The position numbers and the translations under genes are program-made. This document shows, one piece after another, positions 31,126-44,099 of a DNA stretch of 64,000 nucleotides. This DNA comes from Gymnothorax reevesii (Eukaryota > Chordata > Actinopteri > Anguilliformes > Muraenidae), in NCBI GenBank assembly GCA_029721435.1, contig CM056577.1, positions 113,086,219 through 113,150,218 on the forward strand. The letters are read 5' to 3'. Below the pieces are notes generated by a model. The model searched no databases and had not been told where the DNA came from. It saw only the letters and a program-made list of their open reading frames with translations. Positions within the stretch are counted from its first letter, which is position 1; each line of letters opens with the position of its first letter.

Positions 31126-34100
31126 ATTAAGCAATTTTATTTTTCAAATATGGGCACAAAGGTGCATAATCAGCATGACTCGCATTACATATTTCCATGA
31201 CTCACATTAAGGTACACTTAACACACAGTTCTAAATTTACAGTGTTGTCAGAGATTTTCGAGATTTAGGGAGACCATGTCTTAGACCAAACTTGTCATTA
31301 ATCCTTAAAATGTTTAAACAATGGAGATATTTTTTTTTCAAAATATGATCCTGCTGACAGAATCAAATTTGTCTTACAGTATTCCATGAATTGAAAAAAA
31401 TAAACCCTGATTCATGCAAAAGGTTAACAGAGTACTGCAGGAAACCTTGATGCAGACACTACTGCAGTGCATACAAGCAATTCCTGATAGAAGCTTTACT
31501 TCTCAGTTAGAATCCAAGAAACCAGTTCATCAACACCCTATTAGCATGTATCAAAAAGGCTTATCTGTCCAGATACATGTCATTCAGTGGCCTATTTAAC
31601 CCCTTTATGCAGATGAGCTGCAAATTTATGCATGCAGTGACAATATTCTATCAGATAGCGCACCCGGATCAGTTACTGAATATTCACAAGCAAGCGGAGC
31701 TTGAACACGGATTGGAATATGGAGGAGTTCACTGCAATCTCTTTTTTTCAGGAGTTGACCCATTTGAACTCCTCAGCTAAGCCTGATGTGCAAACTGCTC
31801 AATATAATTGCCCGTAGGATCTATCCAGCAGTTCACAAAAAATGATCTCTTGCTACAGGAAAAAAAAAAAAAAAAAAATCATTGTCCTCTTTGGCAACCA
31901 CTTCAGCTACAGAGCCAATGGTATCCCAATTAGTAGCAAAGAAAAATCAGTTTTCTGAAGCAATAATTCGATATGGTATTGATACAATGTCATTCTGCTA
32001 TCAATTATAGTCATCACATATGAAAAACCTGTAGTTCCCAACCATGGATTTACGTGTAGACTCCTCTATCAACAAATTCAGCACCACCTTACATCCTTTT
32101 AAGTACTCATGTTGATTGCCAATAACGCAGTTATTTACTAAGGCTCAACTGCGTAATGCACACTTATAGTCCACGCCCATATGAAACTTGCATGGCAATA
32201 ATGTATTGATTGACTGGTTTCTTATCAAATTCCAGAGAGTTTTAACTTTTCACAGTAACTGAAAGACATTGATTGGACACTAAGAAGAGTATATAAACTT
32301 GTGCATAAAAGTACAGCAAGTTGTATTCTCCTAATGTTGGGCATGGTCGGGCAGCTGAACATAACGCAATTTCAAAGAAAAAAGAAGACATCCAAAACCG
32401 GCCAAGTGTTCCGTTACATTTACGGGATTTAAATGTGATAAGACATGGTCAATGAGAATTACTCCAAATGAAACGGGACAGGAGGGTTCCTTCTCCCCGA
32501 TACATCGGTCTCTGGAGGAGGGATTCGATGAAGAAAGAATCTAGTCTGTTTACATTTTTCTCAATGTGACTTTTTGTTTGAGAATTTATATTGTCTTCAA
32601 TGAAATCGAATGCCGAGGTTGTCGTTTCTTCAAAACGCAAGCTGGTCACGCAGTTCGGTAAACCCCCTAGTACATTTATTGCACCATTCTGTTCAATTTA
32701 GGTATGAAATTGCCTGATAATTCCTGATAATGGAATGTCTATTTTGTTAAAATAAGGTATATTTCAGATATTACTGAGTAAGTGAGTTATACTTGTTCCT
32801 TACAAAGGTGTGGTAAGTGTTATATAAGGTCACAAGCTTGGAAGTGGGAACTGCTAGCTTTTCATAGCAGGGCGAATGTTCTTACAATTAAATAAGCAGT
32901 TATTTTAATGCGTACATGTTTGCTGGCTAGTGGGACTCTGAATAAAAAGTGGCAAAGCCACTGCGCCCGCTTGGCCAAACAAAAAAATGGAAACGTCCCC
33001 TATTAGCCAAAGTATCGGTCCGATTCGGCTCAAAATCGAACTTGGTCTCAAACTTATGACCATCAGGGTTCTGCTGATGCTGGTTGGCGCCGACCAGCAC
33101 TTGGAATGCACCAATTAACACTCGGTTCAGATAACTAGTGCTTCTCCCGACAGGCACTACTTTTTCAAAGATCAGTTAAAGGACCAGTGTGGTCAGATTA
33201 TAGATTGCAACCAAACGACCATTTCCCCCCCCCCAATCTAATCATCAGAATAGCGAACTTTCGTTTTCTACCCATGCCCAGTCTGCGCTGGTCTTCATTG
33301 ATACTGAAAAACCTGCCCAGCAGTGATGGAAATACCAAGTGACATCCGAGGCCACTTGAATTTGGCTGTGGGGAAGTGACCGATGCGGTTTTCTCAATCT
33401 AATGAAAGACAGGTAATTATGATTGGGCAGGGTGATTAAATTCTGTAGCGCTGTACTTTGCATGTCGAGAGAAAAGATTTGTAACATGAACGACAGTAAA
33501 ACTAAATAAATCTCTGTCGAGGACAATAACATTCTTTCAAGGCTTTCAAAAGTTTTGAGTTGGCGGCAATGGCTAGAGGTGCCTAGAATCCAAGCACTGA
33601 GGTCGTAAGCCCTCCAGGGGGCATTCTACCAGGAGAAATTTAAAAATTTGAAGCTCCATGATGCATTCGGGTGCCTTCTAGTGTCTGATTTCCTTGTCAT
33701 TTGGTGATGTAAATTCAAAATTTTTTTAGTTTTAACATGTATATTTGAGGATGCTTGTCATTATTAGCTCATGATGCATTACTCTATACATGTACTGTCA
33801 CTTCTGATTATCAGTTATTAGAATTGGATACATGCAACAAACCCCTTTGTGAAGAAGCAAAATCAGAAAATGTTTGCATTCCCTGTTTAAGGCTTTATAA
33901 TTCAAGATTTGAGCTTCACAGCAAAGGGGAAAATGGCTTCAGTGAAATCAGACACTTGATGCATTTAGAGTACCATCGTATTTCAGTTTATTTTCAAATT
34001 AAAATTTTTGGACATTTAATGAAATGGCTGGTGTCAAACTTAAGTCATTTCGTGAAATGACAAAATTTTATAATTTCAAGAAATGACTGGTTTCATGATC

Positions 34101-34234
34101 TGGCTGAAACATATTGCCATTACACACTGCAACAAAATTTTTGCTTTTTCCTGTTCCTGGGCAGAAAGTGTTATTTCCCAATTGCTTATACCTAAAGTAA
34201 AAGGAGAAGACCAATCAAACTTTGCTTTTGTGAC

Positions 34235-35010
34235 TCGCATTTTTCAAATGGTACTCATTTTCCAGGACATTAAAAGGTAGAAATAGAGCTGGTTTGCTAA
34301 ATGAGAATTTTTTTGAGCTTACAAGCATTTAAGAATGATTTAGAATGTTGTGCAACTTCCAAGAAGTTAAGAATTTTTCTAGGATGTTGTAGAACTTACA
34401 AGTATTTCAAGAACCTTTTAAATTTTCTAGATCTTTCCATAATAATATCTATACAGCAGCTTGCCACTCACCACACCAGTGCAGTGCTAGCTGCACAAGT
34501 AAACAAGTGGATCCATCAGAATTTTTCAGAGTCGACATCAAGAAGCTGCAAAGCTTTCTCTAGATGCATTCTGCAATGTACTGTATGTGACCAATTTATT
34601 AAAATAAGAGCAAAAAAGTACTCTGACAGCAACTGTTAAAATGTATGAAACCAACAAGGTATATTTTGGCATTTCTGTCGAGGATCAATTCAAACTCTGG
34701 GCACCTCATTGTACCACTGCAAAAAACTCAAGAAGGTAAAACGGACAACTTTTGCTTGTTTATATAGGAAGATTTGATATTATACAAATTAAATAAAATT
34801 TGATTTATGTTTTACTCATACCTTATGTATGAAAATGTGCAAATTTCCCATTTTTACCCAGAAAATGGGAATTCCTAAATTTCATTATCTTGGTCACAAA
34901 AGCAAAGTTTGAAGGAAATAATGGGCATTTTCTATTCCTTTTATACAGAAGCAATAAAAAAAAACAGCATACACAAACCAGGAAAAAAATTTGTGTCACA
35001 GTGTTATAGA
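34235..35010 (+). repeat. Interspersed repeat B, copy 2
   Basis: An inverted relative of 21290-22345, including CCATAATAATATCTATACAG, GTGCTAGCTGCACAAGTAAA and TTGTGTCACAGTGTTA-like ends. Non-coding. Confidence 0.75.
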
Positions 35011-35986
35011 AGTAACTTGTATTAGCATGTTAACTTAGGTGTCCTGAGTGGGACACCGTTTGTTAAACATTCCCTAAGGGAGACGCTTTCAGCCTGACCC
35101 ATTTCCCAGCCTTTTTCCGGGCATAGAAATGCATGATGAGGAGTATGTTTCCCTAAAGCGTAGGTTAGCAACTTACATAGTTCGTTCATTTAAAGTCAAT
35201 GATTCCAACCATTCAAGTTATCATCTGCGATTTCAGGTAAAGCAGCCCAGTATGAAGCGCAAGTTTGAGTAATTTAAACAGGGTTAAGAGTCTATTTGTC
35301 AAACTTCACATACGAAAGGGACTTGGACCAGAAAGCGGCGTGAACAATCAAATCACAGTTTGGCAACGCTCTTTCACACATAAAGAGTGTGTACTTTCAC
35401 TGACTGTACTGCTTTATAGCTAGTTTTACACTGCTTTTATACTGCTTTGTCCAGCAACCGAACATATTTACTATCGTGTGACAATCTGTGGTCAGGGGAC
35501 GAGAGAAGCAGAAATATCGGGTGTCTGGGTGGGTTACCGCCACGGGGAAGAATCATAGAGAAAATGAAGCTGTTTTTTCTGATCTCTGAAACACTACCAT
35601 ATGCAAAATGATGTATCACTAAACCATTTCCAAATAACTATTCAAATAACCTGGTTAAGCGAGAGTCAATACAGATGCTGATTTTGCCGACTCAGGATCA
35701 AGCTTTATCAAAATTCAACATAAGGAGTTTGCAATGAGGAGCTAACGTTCCGAGTGTTCCACTCTGGGAATAGAGTAGAGCTAACTTACAGGTGTTTGCA
35801 TACTTTTTCCAACTCGTGCAAAGACAAAGCTCCAGTAAATTATTAAAATGATATCTGGTAATATAGGTAAGCCGTTACGCTTTAACATCATTATATTGAC
35901 TGATATCACTTATATACTTGATAACTTAACACCATCATTTTATATTTTGTAATTTGAGGGAAATTTCAATCGAATGCCTGCAATTA

Positions 35987-37595
35987 TAGTTGTGTTCAAA
36001 ATTATTAAATCCCCAATGCTGTAAAGGGTTTTAGGGAATTCAGTGTACATTTGTAATGGTGTTCATAATGACATCTTACAAGGACTTTTTAAAGAACCAA
36101 ATGCAACTAAAATGACATCAACTGCTTTTGTAATAAAGTATTAAATGGCCTTTTTGTGATTTTTTCATTGACACAATTACTCAACCCCTTTAAGACTACC
36201 ACTCTTAACAGAGGTTCATTCAAGTGTTTTCAATCAGGTATTGAAAACACCTGTGGATGTCAAAGAGCATCAATCAAGCATAATAAGCACCAATTAGGCA
36301 GATTTAAAAGGACTGAGATACTCAGCTCCTTCTAGATATTTACTGGTGTGTTGACAAACATGGTGATGGCAAGAGAATGGTCCCAGAAGGCAAGAGATGA
36401 GGTCATTTCTCTTCAAAAGAATGGCAATGGATATAAGAAGATTTCCAAAATGTTAAACATTCCAAGAGATACTATCGGAAGCATCATCTGTAAATTCAAG
36501 GCAAAGGGCACAGTGGAAACGCTACCTGGTCGCGGCAGAAAGAAGATCCTGACGGCGACCTCTGTGTGCTACCTAAAGCACTAGGTGGATAAAAATCCCC
36601 CTGCGACTGGTGAGGAACTGAATAAAGGTCTGTCAGATGTGGGCATTGAGGTTTCAGCACAGACAATAAGGTGCACACTGTGTAATGATGGCCTCTACGC
36701 CAGAACTCCAAGGCGCACCCCCTTGCTGACTCCAAAGAATAAGAAAAGTCGACTGCAGTATGCCAAAAGTCATGTGGACAAGCCACAAAAGTTTTGGGAA
36801 AGTGTTCTGTGGACTGATGAAACTAAATTAGAACTGTTTGGGCCCATGGACCAGCGCTATGTTTGGAGGAGGAAGAACCAGGCCTATGAAGAAAAGAACA
36901 CCTTGCCTACTATGAAGCATGGCGGGGGGGTCAATTATGCTTTGGGGTTGTTTAGCTTCTAATGGTACAGGGAAGCTTCATCATGTGCAGGGTACCATGA
37001 ATTCTCTTCAGTACCAGGAAATCTTGGAAGAAAATGTGATTGAGTCTGTCACAAAACTGCGGCTTGGGAGATGTTGGACCTTTCAACAGGACAATGACCC
37101 TAAGCACACATCCAAGTCCACTAGAGCATGGTTGAAGATGAAGGGCTGGAACATTCTGGAGTGGCCATCGCAGTCACCAGACTTAAATCCGATTGAGAAC
37201 CTCTGGTGGGACCTAAAGAAAGCAGTTGCAGTGTGCAAGCCAAAGAATGTGGCTGAACTGGAGGCTTTTCCCCATGAAGAATGGGCGAAGATACCTGTTG
37301 GTCGCTGCAAGAAACTTGTGTCAAGCTATGCTTCACGCTTGAAAGATGTTATAACTGGAAAAGGATGTTGGACTAAGAATGAATGTTACTTGGGGGTTGA
37401 ATAAAACTGATAATGATGTGAGCACAGAAAAGACATTTGTGGTCATTTCATTATAAATGTTATGTTATATTTGTCTAATTTACAAGTGCCTCTTTGATTT
37501 AATTGTAAATAAGATGACTGAAATGATCAAAATCAATGTCAAACTGGCCAAAAAACTTAATTTCAGTGGGGGTTGAATGATTGTGAACACAACTG
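35987..37595 (+). mobile_element. Tc1-like transposon with short TIRs
   Basis: TA flanks (35985-35986, 37596-37597). Ends TAGTTGTGTTCAAAATTATT and the inverse AATGATTGTGAACACAACTG. A DD34E transposase lies inside. Not closely related to the long-TIR family at 8915. Confidence 0.92.
36360..37404 (+). pseudogene. Tc1 transposase with one nonsense codon and one frameshift
   Basis: From the ATG at 36360 (MVMAREWSQKARDEV) comes a paired-like HTH (NGNGYKKISKMLNIPRDTI) followed by a GRGRKK hook. A TAG at 36582-36584 interrupts the frame. The catalytic core carries VLWTDETKLELFG (first Asp), FQQDNDPKH (second Asp) and QSPDLNPIENLW (Glu) with 34 residues between the last two. A second break is a frameshift at the G-run near 36925. 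Otherwise near complete. Confidence 0.92.
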
Positions 37596-38011
37596 TAAGT
37601 TTCCCCATGCAGGAAACAGTTCCGTATATTGCCGGTAATCAAAACGTTACATATGAAATAATGGTCCTTTTTAGATGCGTAAAAGAGTGCATCTTTACCT
37701 TTCTTGTTAAAGGACAGTATTGTTGAGGTTTTTAGTATTTTTCTTAGAGGTTCAGACATCTCGTATCCTCGGTCAAACGGAGATGCAAATTTTTTCAATG
37801 CAGGCGGGCCAAAAATTGACAGAAGTCTCAACTTCATCATGCAGAAAAGGTATGTTTTGTGTTTAGAGAGGTTACTGGTGACCATTGATGTCCAACTGCA
37901 CCAAAATATTATTTTTTTCATAATTTCAATGCTGAATTTTCATGAAGATTTTTAGTGCGTGCAGCCCTTTTTCTCTACCAAAATCATTTGGCTTCTGCGC
38001 AAAGGGGTTAA

Positions 38012-39644
38012 CCTTACCTTGGTCAAAACGGGAAAACAATAAAATCAGTTATGTTTGGTCGTTTTACTCAGTTACATACTAAAGTACCAATGAGACCTGT
38101 CATGCCTGCACAATGCATCTGGGCCAGGTCACGCGGTAAAGGAGTCACAAAATTGGTGTATTTTGTATCAGAGCTCCAGAACTAAGTAAGATGGAGTTAC
38201 AATTTAAAATGGCTTTTTTAGGCCTTCCCTAGTACTCCAAAAAACAACATAGCCAATTCTATCTATTTGATTTATTTTGGGTGAAAAGGGCAAAAAAAAA
38301 AAAAAAAAAAAAAAGGTTGGTAACGGAGTTACAAATTTGTGATATTTTGACCTCTAGTGCAACACTGATTACATGATTGTGAAGTCACAATATCATTTTA
38401 AGGTAGAGCAATCATAATCCTACAAGAATATATAAAGTTGGTTAAAATTGGTCAATCCAAACCAAAGTTATGGGACTTGAAATTTCCCTACACCAAAAGT
38501 CCAGATTTGGCAAGTCGTCTGGAAGGGGTTAAAAAACGGTGTTTGGGGTGTAGTGGGAATGAGAACATTTCCTGATAACATCTTTTATTTTACTGCCAGG
38601 ACCCAGGGCGACCAGAAGATACCCATTAAGTATGATTTTGGGGGGGTTCATGTGGACCCCTTGTAGCCCACCACCTGTGTGTGTATAATATTTAGCGCAG
38701 TACCAAATATCATTTTTTTCACATTTGATTTTTTTGATATTCGATATTCGAATGAAGCTTTGCCCCCCCCCAAACAAACCCAATCGGATCCGAGATGCAA
38801 CACATGCCTTAATAATGCATTCTCCTCAGAGGCAACATCATACTATGAAAAAAAAAAATGGTAACTAAGAAATAAAATATACATTTCTAAAATGTTTTTG
38901 ATTTTAACAGTGAGGTACAGAACAGACGTGATAAACATGCGCACTTTATGAAAGGGACGAGTGCATAACGCCAAACCAATCGTGGCCCATCTAGAAAATG
39001 GCAAAATAAAAACTTTACTTTTTCCAAACGAGCCGGTTAAGCATAATAACCAATTCACGTTTTGTAAATATGGGCTATTCCACAATCAAGCTTCAACTCT
39101 TCTGACACAACCACGCAAAAATTAAACCATGTTAAAAATGAAGTAAGCAGCATTTTCATGCTCCATGGGATGTCAAGTTTGGCATAAAAATCGATGAGAT
39201 GATAGTTTGCCTCCATACAACAACACATGAGCTCGTCTGACACCAATCCCATTCGTCAATGGACGCCATCATACTTTTTGATTCTACTGTGCCAGCTGTG
39301 AAAGGCTATGAAGCGATACGTACCTGTTGGCATATCATTGACCACATCTCCCAGTACCTCAGGAAATAAAAATCAAGGATAGCCAAACAACAGTTAAGCC
39401 AGCAAGAGGATTACTCCTTCAGGTCAGAATGTGTTGCTGTGTCTTCGTTAAACGTCAATAAATGAGTTATTCTTCAAGAGTAAGTTAACATTTATGAAAT
39501 AAAGCAAATCCCTGTCTTTGAAATTAGGCTTTTTACAGACCTTCAAATATGCTACCGCAGAGTACAGAGTAATATTTTCAAGCAACTTCAAGCACCCAGA
39601 AATATATGATGAACTAAAGTGACACCTATAAAGGTCCATGTTCC
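38012..39644. other. Intronic region, no gene
   Basis: Contains poly-A (about 38290-38313) and a piggyBac-like right end (CTGGAAGGGGTTAA at 38518-38531) whose left partner I could not place. The candidate 34-nt exon is at 39324. Confidence 0.4.
39324..39357 (-). other. Candidate 34-nt noncoding exon in the KRIT1 leader
   Basis: On the minus strand a pyrimidine-rich acceptor (TTTTTATTTCCTGAG) is followed 34 nt later by an excellent donor (ACAG|GTACGT). The piece contains ATGs, so if included it would add upstream start codons. There is no homology support and it could be chance. Confidence 0.22.
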
Positions 39645-39838
39645 GGAGGCGCCCTGGTGCCACATCAGTCTAACTGCGTGCACCGTAAAGGCTATCTCTT
39701 TCCCCTGGCGACCTGGGCTCAATTCCGGCTTGGGTCATTTGACGCATGTCATCCCCATTCTTCTCCACAACTTTACTGTCGCTCTATCTGTAACTGTCAA
39801 ATAAAGGTAAAAATCCCCAAAATATAATCTTAAAAAAA
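39645..39838 (+). repeat. tRNA-derived SINE
   Basis: A degenerate A box lies near the head (CCTGGTGCCACATCAGTCTAA), and a B box (GGCTCAATTCC) follows CCTGGCGACCT. The tail includes GCATGTCATCCCC and CAAATAAAGGTAAAAAT and ends in an A-run. This head-and-tail layout matches fish tRNA-derived SINEs from memory. Confidence 0.75.
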
Positions 39839-41711
39839 AAAGTCCATATTCCTCAAGTTATCATAGCAGATTTTCTCCCCTGAAAATTTTAACGATTTAG
39901 GTAAAATGCTTTTCTGGATACAGCCATGTCAAAGTGGCACCTCAAAAATTGCTGTTCAAAAAGGGCCAGAACATAGATGCAAAAATATTTTTTCATGATA
40001 TACTATTAGGAGTTGAGAGCAAAAATTTTGGAATTATCCTATGAAGAGTCGTATGCACCCGCTGGATTTTTTTCAGTCAAATTTGAGATGGTCAAGTGGG
40101 AAGTTTCTCTGAAATTTGGAAATTTGACATGGAATGACCCTATAACAACTTTCAGTTTTTTCTTGTTACATGTCATTGATGTCTAAGTGGATTAAGGACA
40201 CATGATTGAAACAAAAGTATGACAAAAATCATTCTGTGCGATCAACTGTGACCATCCGTGACGTCCGTCTGCGACACTGACCTTGGCATGTAAATTAACC
40301 TTTGTTAACTAGACAGTGTTTGAAAAATACTGACTTTCCCTTTATATCACGACCTTACATACTACTGCACAATTTTGCCCATTAATCATAAATTCTCACT
40401 TAAACATTTTCATAGAATAAAACCTGCAACTTAAAACAGAATTTCTCACGAATCTATCGATTTCCGTCCGTGAAGGGAGAAATTTAATAAGTACAGCTGG
40501 ACCTCTGGACTATTAATTTTGTTCTCCATGGAAAAATGATGGGGCACAATTTATATATCAAAATGATGTATTAGGCTACTTCCTGGATTTTGTAGCTTGT
40601 ACAATTTTTTTTTTCTGAAATGAATCTATCAAATGTCCATCTGTGACGCTACAGAGCTTTTGAATCTGACCCTGCAGAAATCGATATTCACTTAAAAATA
40701 ATAATAATAAATTAAAGAAACGTCAAAAAAAAAATATGTTGTTGTGTCCAATGCAGTACAGATCAAAGAGGAAAAACTTCTGCATATTAGTGGCTAGTCC
40801 AAAATTTGGCTCTGAAACTTCTGTTCCCATCTTTTTGAGTCTGGGAACACCACTGCAGCCAAGAAGACCGTTTGTAATTGTGTTCAGAGCTCAAGAGTAT
40901 AAATGGGTTTATATCAACGGATTGACAACGTTCAGTAACCTACGTGTTCTAAAACAATCACATAAATAGGAAATTAGGACCATTTCCTATTCGGCAAAGA
41001 AGCGACTGTAACCAGCAGGTACATCAGCCCGAATATTTCAACAAGCCTCTCTTATCAGTATGAAAAAAAAAATCGCATAACTTTTGCAAGTGGCTTGCAT
41101 TTAACAGAAGTTCATTCAATGGCTTTGAGAAAATCGGGCATCGTATCGTCTTCTTAAACGTTTCCTAGAGTCACAGAATATACAAAATGGAATTCCTACG
41201 ATATAACCATTGACAAAGGGATGATTATGAGTCATTTAGTCATTTAGCAAGCAAGTTGAAACACAATAGAAGTCCAGTTAACATAATACAACTGATTCGA
41301 CATAGTTTAACTGCAGAAGTTGCCGTCTTTCAGTAGTAATATTACCAATAATTTACAAGTTGGCAAATAAAGTGACTTCAACGATCTTAAATAGGACCAG
41401 ACACGCCCAGGAAACGAACTTTAACTGTTCCACATACAAGCTTGGACCGGTGTCCGTCTAGCAGTAGATTGAGCTTATCTCCAAACAAAAGCATATGAGC
41501 TAACTTCAGATGACTCAAAAGTCCAGCAAGTTACAACCCGCTGTTCCCCAGAATGTCGGCTAACTAGTTAGCTAACTATCGCTAGCTAGCAAGCTAACAT
41601 TAGACCGAGAACCGTGGCATAATAAGTTATCGTCACCGTTATCGAACCACCAAACTCTTTTTTCGTCATCGTTCACGGGGTTAACTTGATTATAAAATAA
41701 CACGTACCCCA
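39839..41711. other. Sequence between the SINE and the candidate promoter
   Basis: No exon seen. CCGTGACG-type motifs recur near 40255 and 40466, as in the 30-kb MITE. A palindromic GCTAGCTAGC/GCTAACTA cluster is at about 41560-41600. Confidence 0.4.
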
Positions 41712-41905
41712 GTATTTGAATCCAAAGTTACCATTCAGTTAGTCGGTCAACACTCCGGGAACGTCACGAGAAAACTTATGCAAATGTGAGTAGGGTTACA
41801 ACGACACCAAATTGGACACTTAGCTCGTGTTTCCTATTTATCCCCATCGTTACCGTGCCGAAATGAACAAGTCGGAGCGTGAACTCACTTCCGGCGGTCA
41901 CGAGA
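41712..41905 (-). promoter_or_regulatory. Candidate KRIT1 promoter and noncoding first exon
   Basis: Read on the minus strand, this CpG-richer patch holds a strong ETS-family site (GCCGGAAGTG, about 41887-41896), a CRE-like TGACGT (about 41764-41769), an octamer-like ATTTGCAT (about 41776-41783) and a possible donor ACTGGG|GTACGTG near 41711. It is upstream of the KRIT1 start codon on the right strand and just right of the last stretch of intronic repeats. No TATA box is evident, as expected for a housekeeping-type promoter. The link to KRIT1 is inference. Confidence 0.35.
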
Positions 41906-42005
41906 GCTGCAGATTTCATAATAAAAGTGAAAACCTCCGCTTAGTTCCAGGTCATGAAACAAATGACGTTTAGGAAAAAAAAAAAAAAAAACTAGACCGC
42001 GCCAA

Positions 42006-43410
42006 CAGTGGCGGAGCCAGAACTCGGACTTTATAGGCGGGGCACAGACCCGTGCCTTTATGACAATAATTAGACCTAATAATTAGAAATCCATTGCCAA
42101 TTGAAGACACGGCTTCTCTCCCTATGCGATCTAACAGCGATGAAGTAGTGGGCTAAATTTACAGAAAAATAATTCACTTATTCATAAGCCTATGCTTTAC
42201 CAAAGACAAACTGCTCTGAAACTTCCGCACTACCTTTTCCACACATCAGGCTATTTAACTTGTGCATCATGGTCGTTTAACTTCATTATTTAAAAGTTAA
42301 AAAAAAAAAAAAAAACTGCCATGCATAGAGACTTCAGTTCCGCATGAGAATCTCTTAAATGCATGTTGATTGAATAATGACTGATCCGCGTTCCAATGAA
42401 ATACTGCCTTTCACTCTCGGTACAGCGGGTTCCAGGGGCAGAGTTAGACCTGGAAATTTAGGTACTAATATCCATCCCTTTATTGACAACAATGAGTGCT
42501 AGCTAATTCTAAATGGTTTTCCTTTATTAACACGTTTTCAAATTCAAGAATAATGAAGTGGTAATAGAAGATATGGCTTCTCTCCCCCATGCGATCTAAA
42601 AGCGACAAAATAATGGGCTACATTCAGTACAGAAAAATGATTTAATTATAATTAGGTCTATGCACCGGCACTAGGCGGTGGCATTTCAGAACTCTTTAGC
42701 GAATTAAGGTAATTTTGGTGACTAGTATGTGGTTTTGTCCGTTTACATTTTCCAATCAGACAGCTGTCTATTTTTTTACAGCAAGTTGTGTGACTGCAAA
42801 AACAGGTGTATGTAGCCTACTTGTCACCAAAATTACCTTCATTCGCTGAAGATGTCTGAAATGCTGCCGCTGAGTGCTGGGGCATAGACCTAATTATAAT
42901 TAAATCATTTTTGAATGGAGACCATTATTTTATCACTTTTAGATCGCATGGGGGAGAGAAGCCGTGTCTTCAATTGCCACTTGATTATTCTTGAATTGGA
43001 AAACATGTTAATAAAGGAAAACCATCTTGAATTAGCCAGGACTAATTGTTGTCAATAAAGGGATGGATATTAGCCCCCAAATTTTCAGGTCTAACGCCGC
43101 CCCTGGCGGCTTCATAAAAAATGACACTCAGCAATTAAATATAATTAGTGTGCGACTCAAGCCATATGCGCCAGAGTTGGCAAGTATGCAATTTTAAATG
43201 ACGCTGATTTAAATGTGGCAAATACGCGTTCTGATGAATGATTGTCATCTTACCTAAATGGGGAGAACTAGCAGCGCCTGATAGTGTGGATGTTCACAGA
43301 GTGAATCTTTTGTGAATTACAAAAATGACTGTGGACAGGTGAGGATGAATAATTGTTTTAAATGGATGTTCTGTCCCTCCCCCCAATTCCCAGTTCTAGC
43401 TCCACCACTG
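42006..43410. mobile_element. DNA transposon remnant, CAGTGGCGGAGCCAG ends, hosting a nested element
   Basis: The left end CAGTGGCGGAGCCAGAACTC faces the right end AGTTCTAGCTCCACCACTG. No clear target duplication. The interior holds the foldback 42433-43105 plus a third partial copy of its arm (about 42100-42200, with GGCTTCTCTCCCTATGCGAT). No coding region. Confidence 0.65.
42433..43105. mobile_element. hAT-like foldback with ~285-bp arms
   Basis: The left arm (42433-42722) begins CAGGGGCAGAGTTAGACCTG, and the right arm (42822-43105) ends with the inverse of CAGGGGCGGCGTTAGACCTG. The flanking 8-mers GCGGGTTC and GCGGCTTC differ at one base, as expected for a hAT duplication. The loop is about 100 bp, with no ORF. 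Confidence 0.75.
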
Positions 43411-44099
43411 CCTGAGCACTGTTCGCTGTGAAATCTGTGCAGAAATGTGTTTTTTTAATTCTCTCGAAAACCGTAATCTCACTGATATTTATGGATGAAT
43501 ATTTGAATTTTTTAATTATCAGTTTACCTGATTTTGATCAAATTGGTTATATCCTAAAAGCTTTCTCTCATAAGTATGTCCTTATTTGAAAAACGGCCCT
43601 ATAGGAACCTTATTTTCAAAATAAAATAAAAAATATGTATATGTAATTTATTTCTGAACAGGGTTGTTTACTATGCTAACTGTACATTTTGCCATGAGCG
43701 GAAGAGGGCGCCTATATGACCATGGTGAGATACACCAAGAAAACACAGTGCACGGTCCAGTTTTTTCATTACGTCATTGCCTAAAACCACACCCACAGCC
43801 CACACGCCACACCTATGGCAATGGTGAGTGCTGTCCTTTTTTTTCTATCCCCTGCCACAAAGTGGTGCAGGGATATAGGATTGGGTTCCGTCTATCTGTC
43901 CTCCCTTCCATCCCTCCGTCCTTGACACTTTTGATGGAGACAAGTTGCCTCAAAAAATATGACAGTTACATGGGTCAAATTTTGTAGGCTTAATAAAAAC
44001 TTCAGTGAGATCAGCATAATCATTAGGAACACTAGACGGCCAACTAAAGATCAGGCTGGCCCCAAATTCCTCACCCTGGTCAGAATCTAATGTTTTGCT
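43411..44099. other. Spacer, no gene
   Basis: Contains a short CCTGCCACAAAGTGGTGCAGG palindromic patch (43853-43873) typical of fish interspersed repeats. Nothing else was recognised. Confidence 0.4.

Larger units (their letters stand above)
31600..38007. mobile_element. piggyBac-like element, copy 2, enlarged by nested insertions
   Basis: TTAA at 31596-31599 and 38008-38011. The left end CCCCTTTATGCAGATG faces the inverse of CTTCTGCGCAAAGGGG. The first 1.3 kb and the last about 0.3 kb resemble copy 1 (e.g. GAGAGGTTACTGGTGACCA). Between them are extra sequences: repeat B copy 2 and a complete Tc1 (35987-37595). The termini may belong to one element or to two; I treat them as one. Confidence 0.6.

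Noticed and set aside
39645..39838. A functional tRNA gene
   Set aside because: A and B boxes are degenerate, no cloverleaf is evident, and a SINE tail with A-run follows.
43664..43987. 107-codon plus ORF as a gene
   Set aside because: It overlaps a palindromic repeat patch, has no recognisable motif and no splice support.
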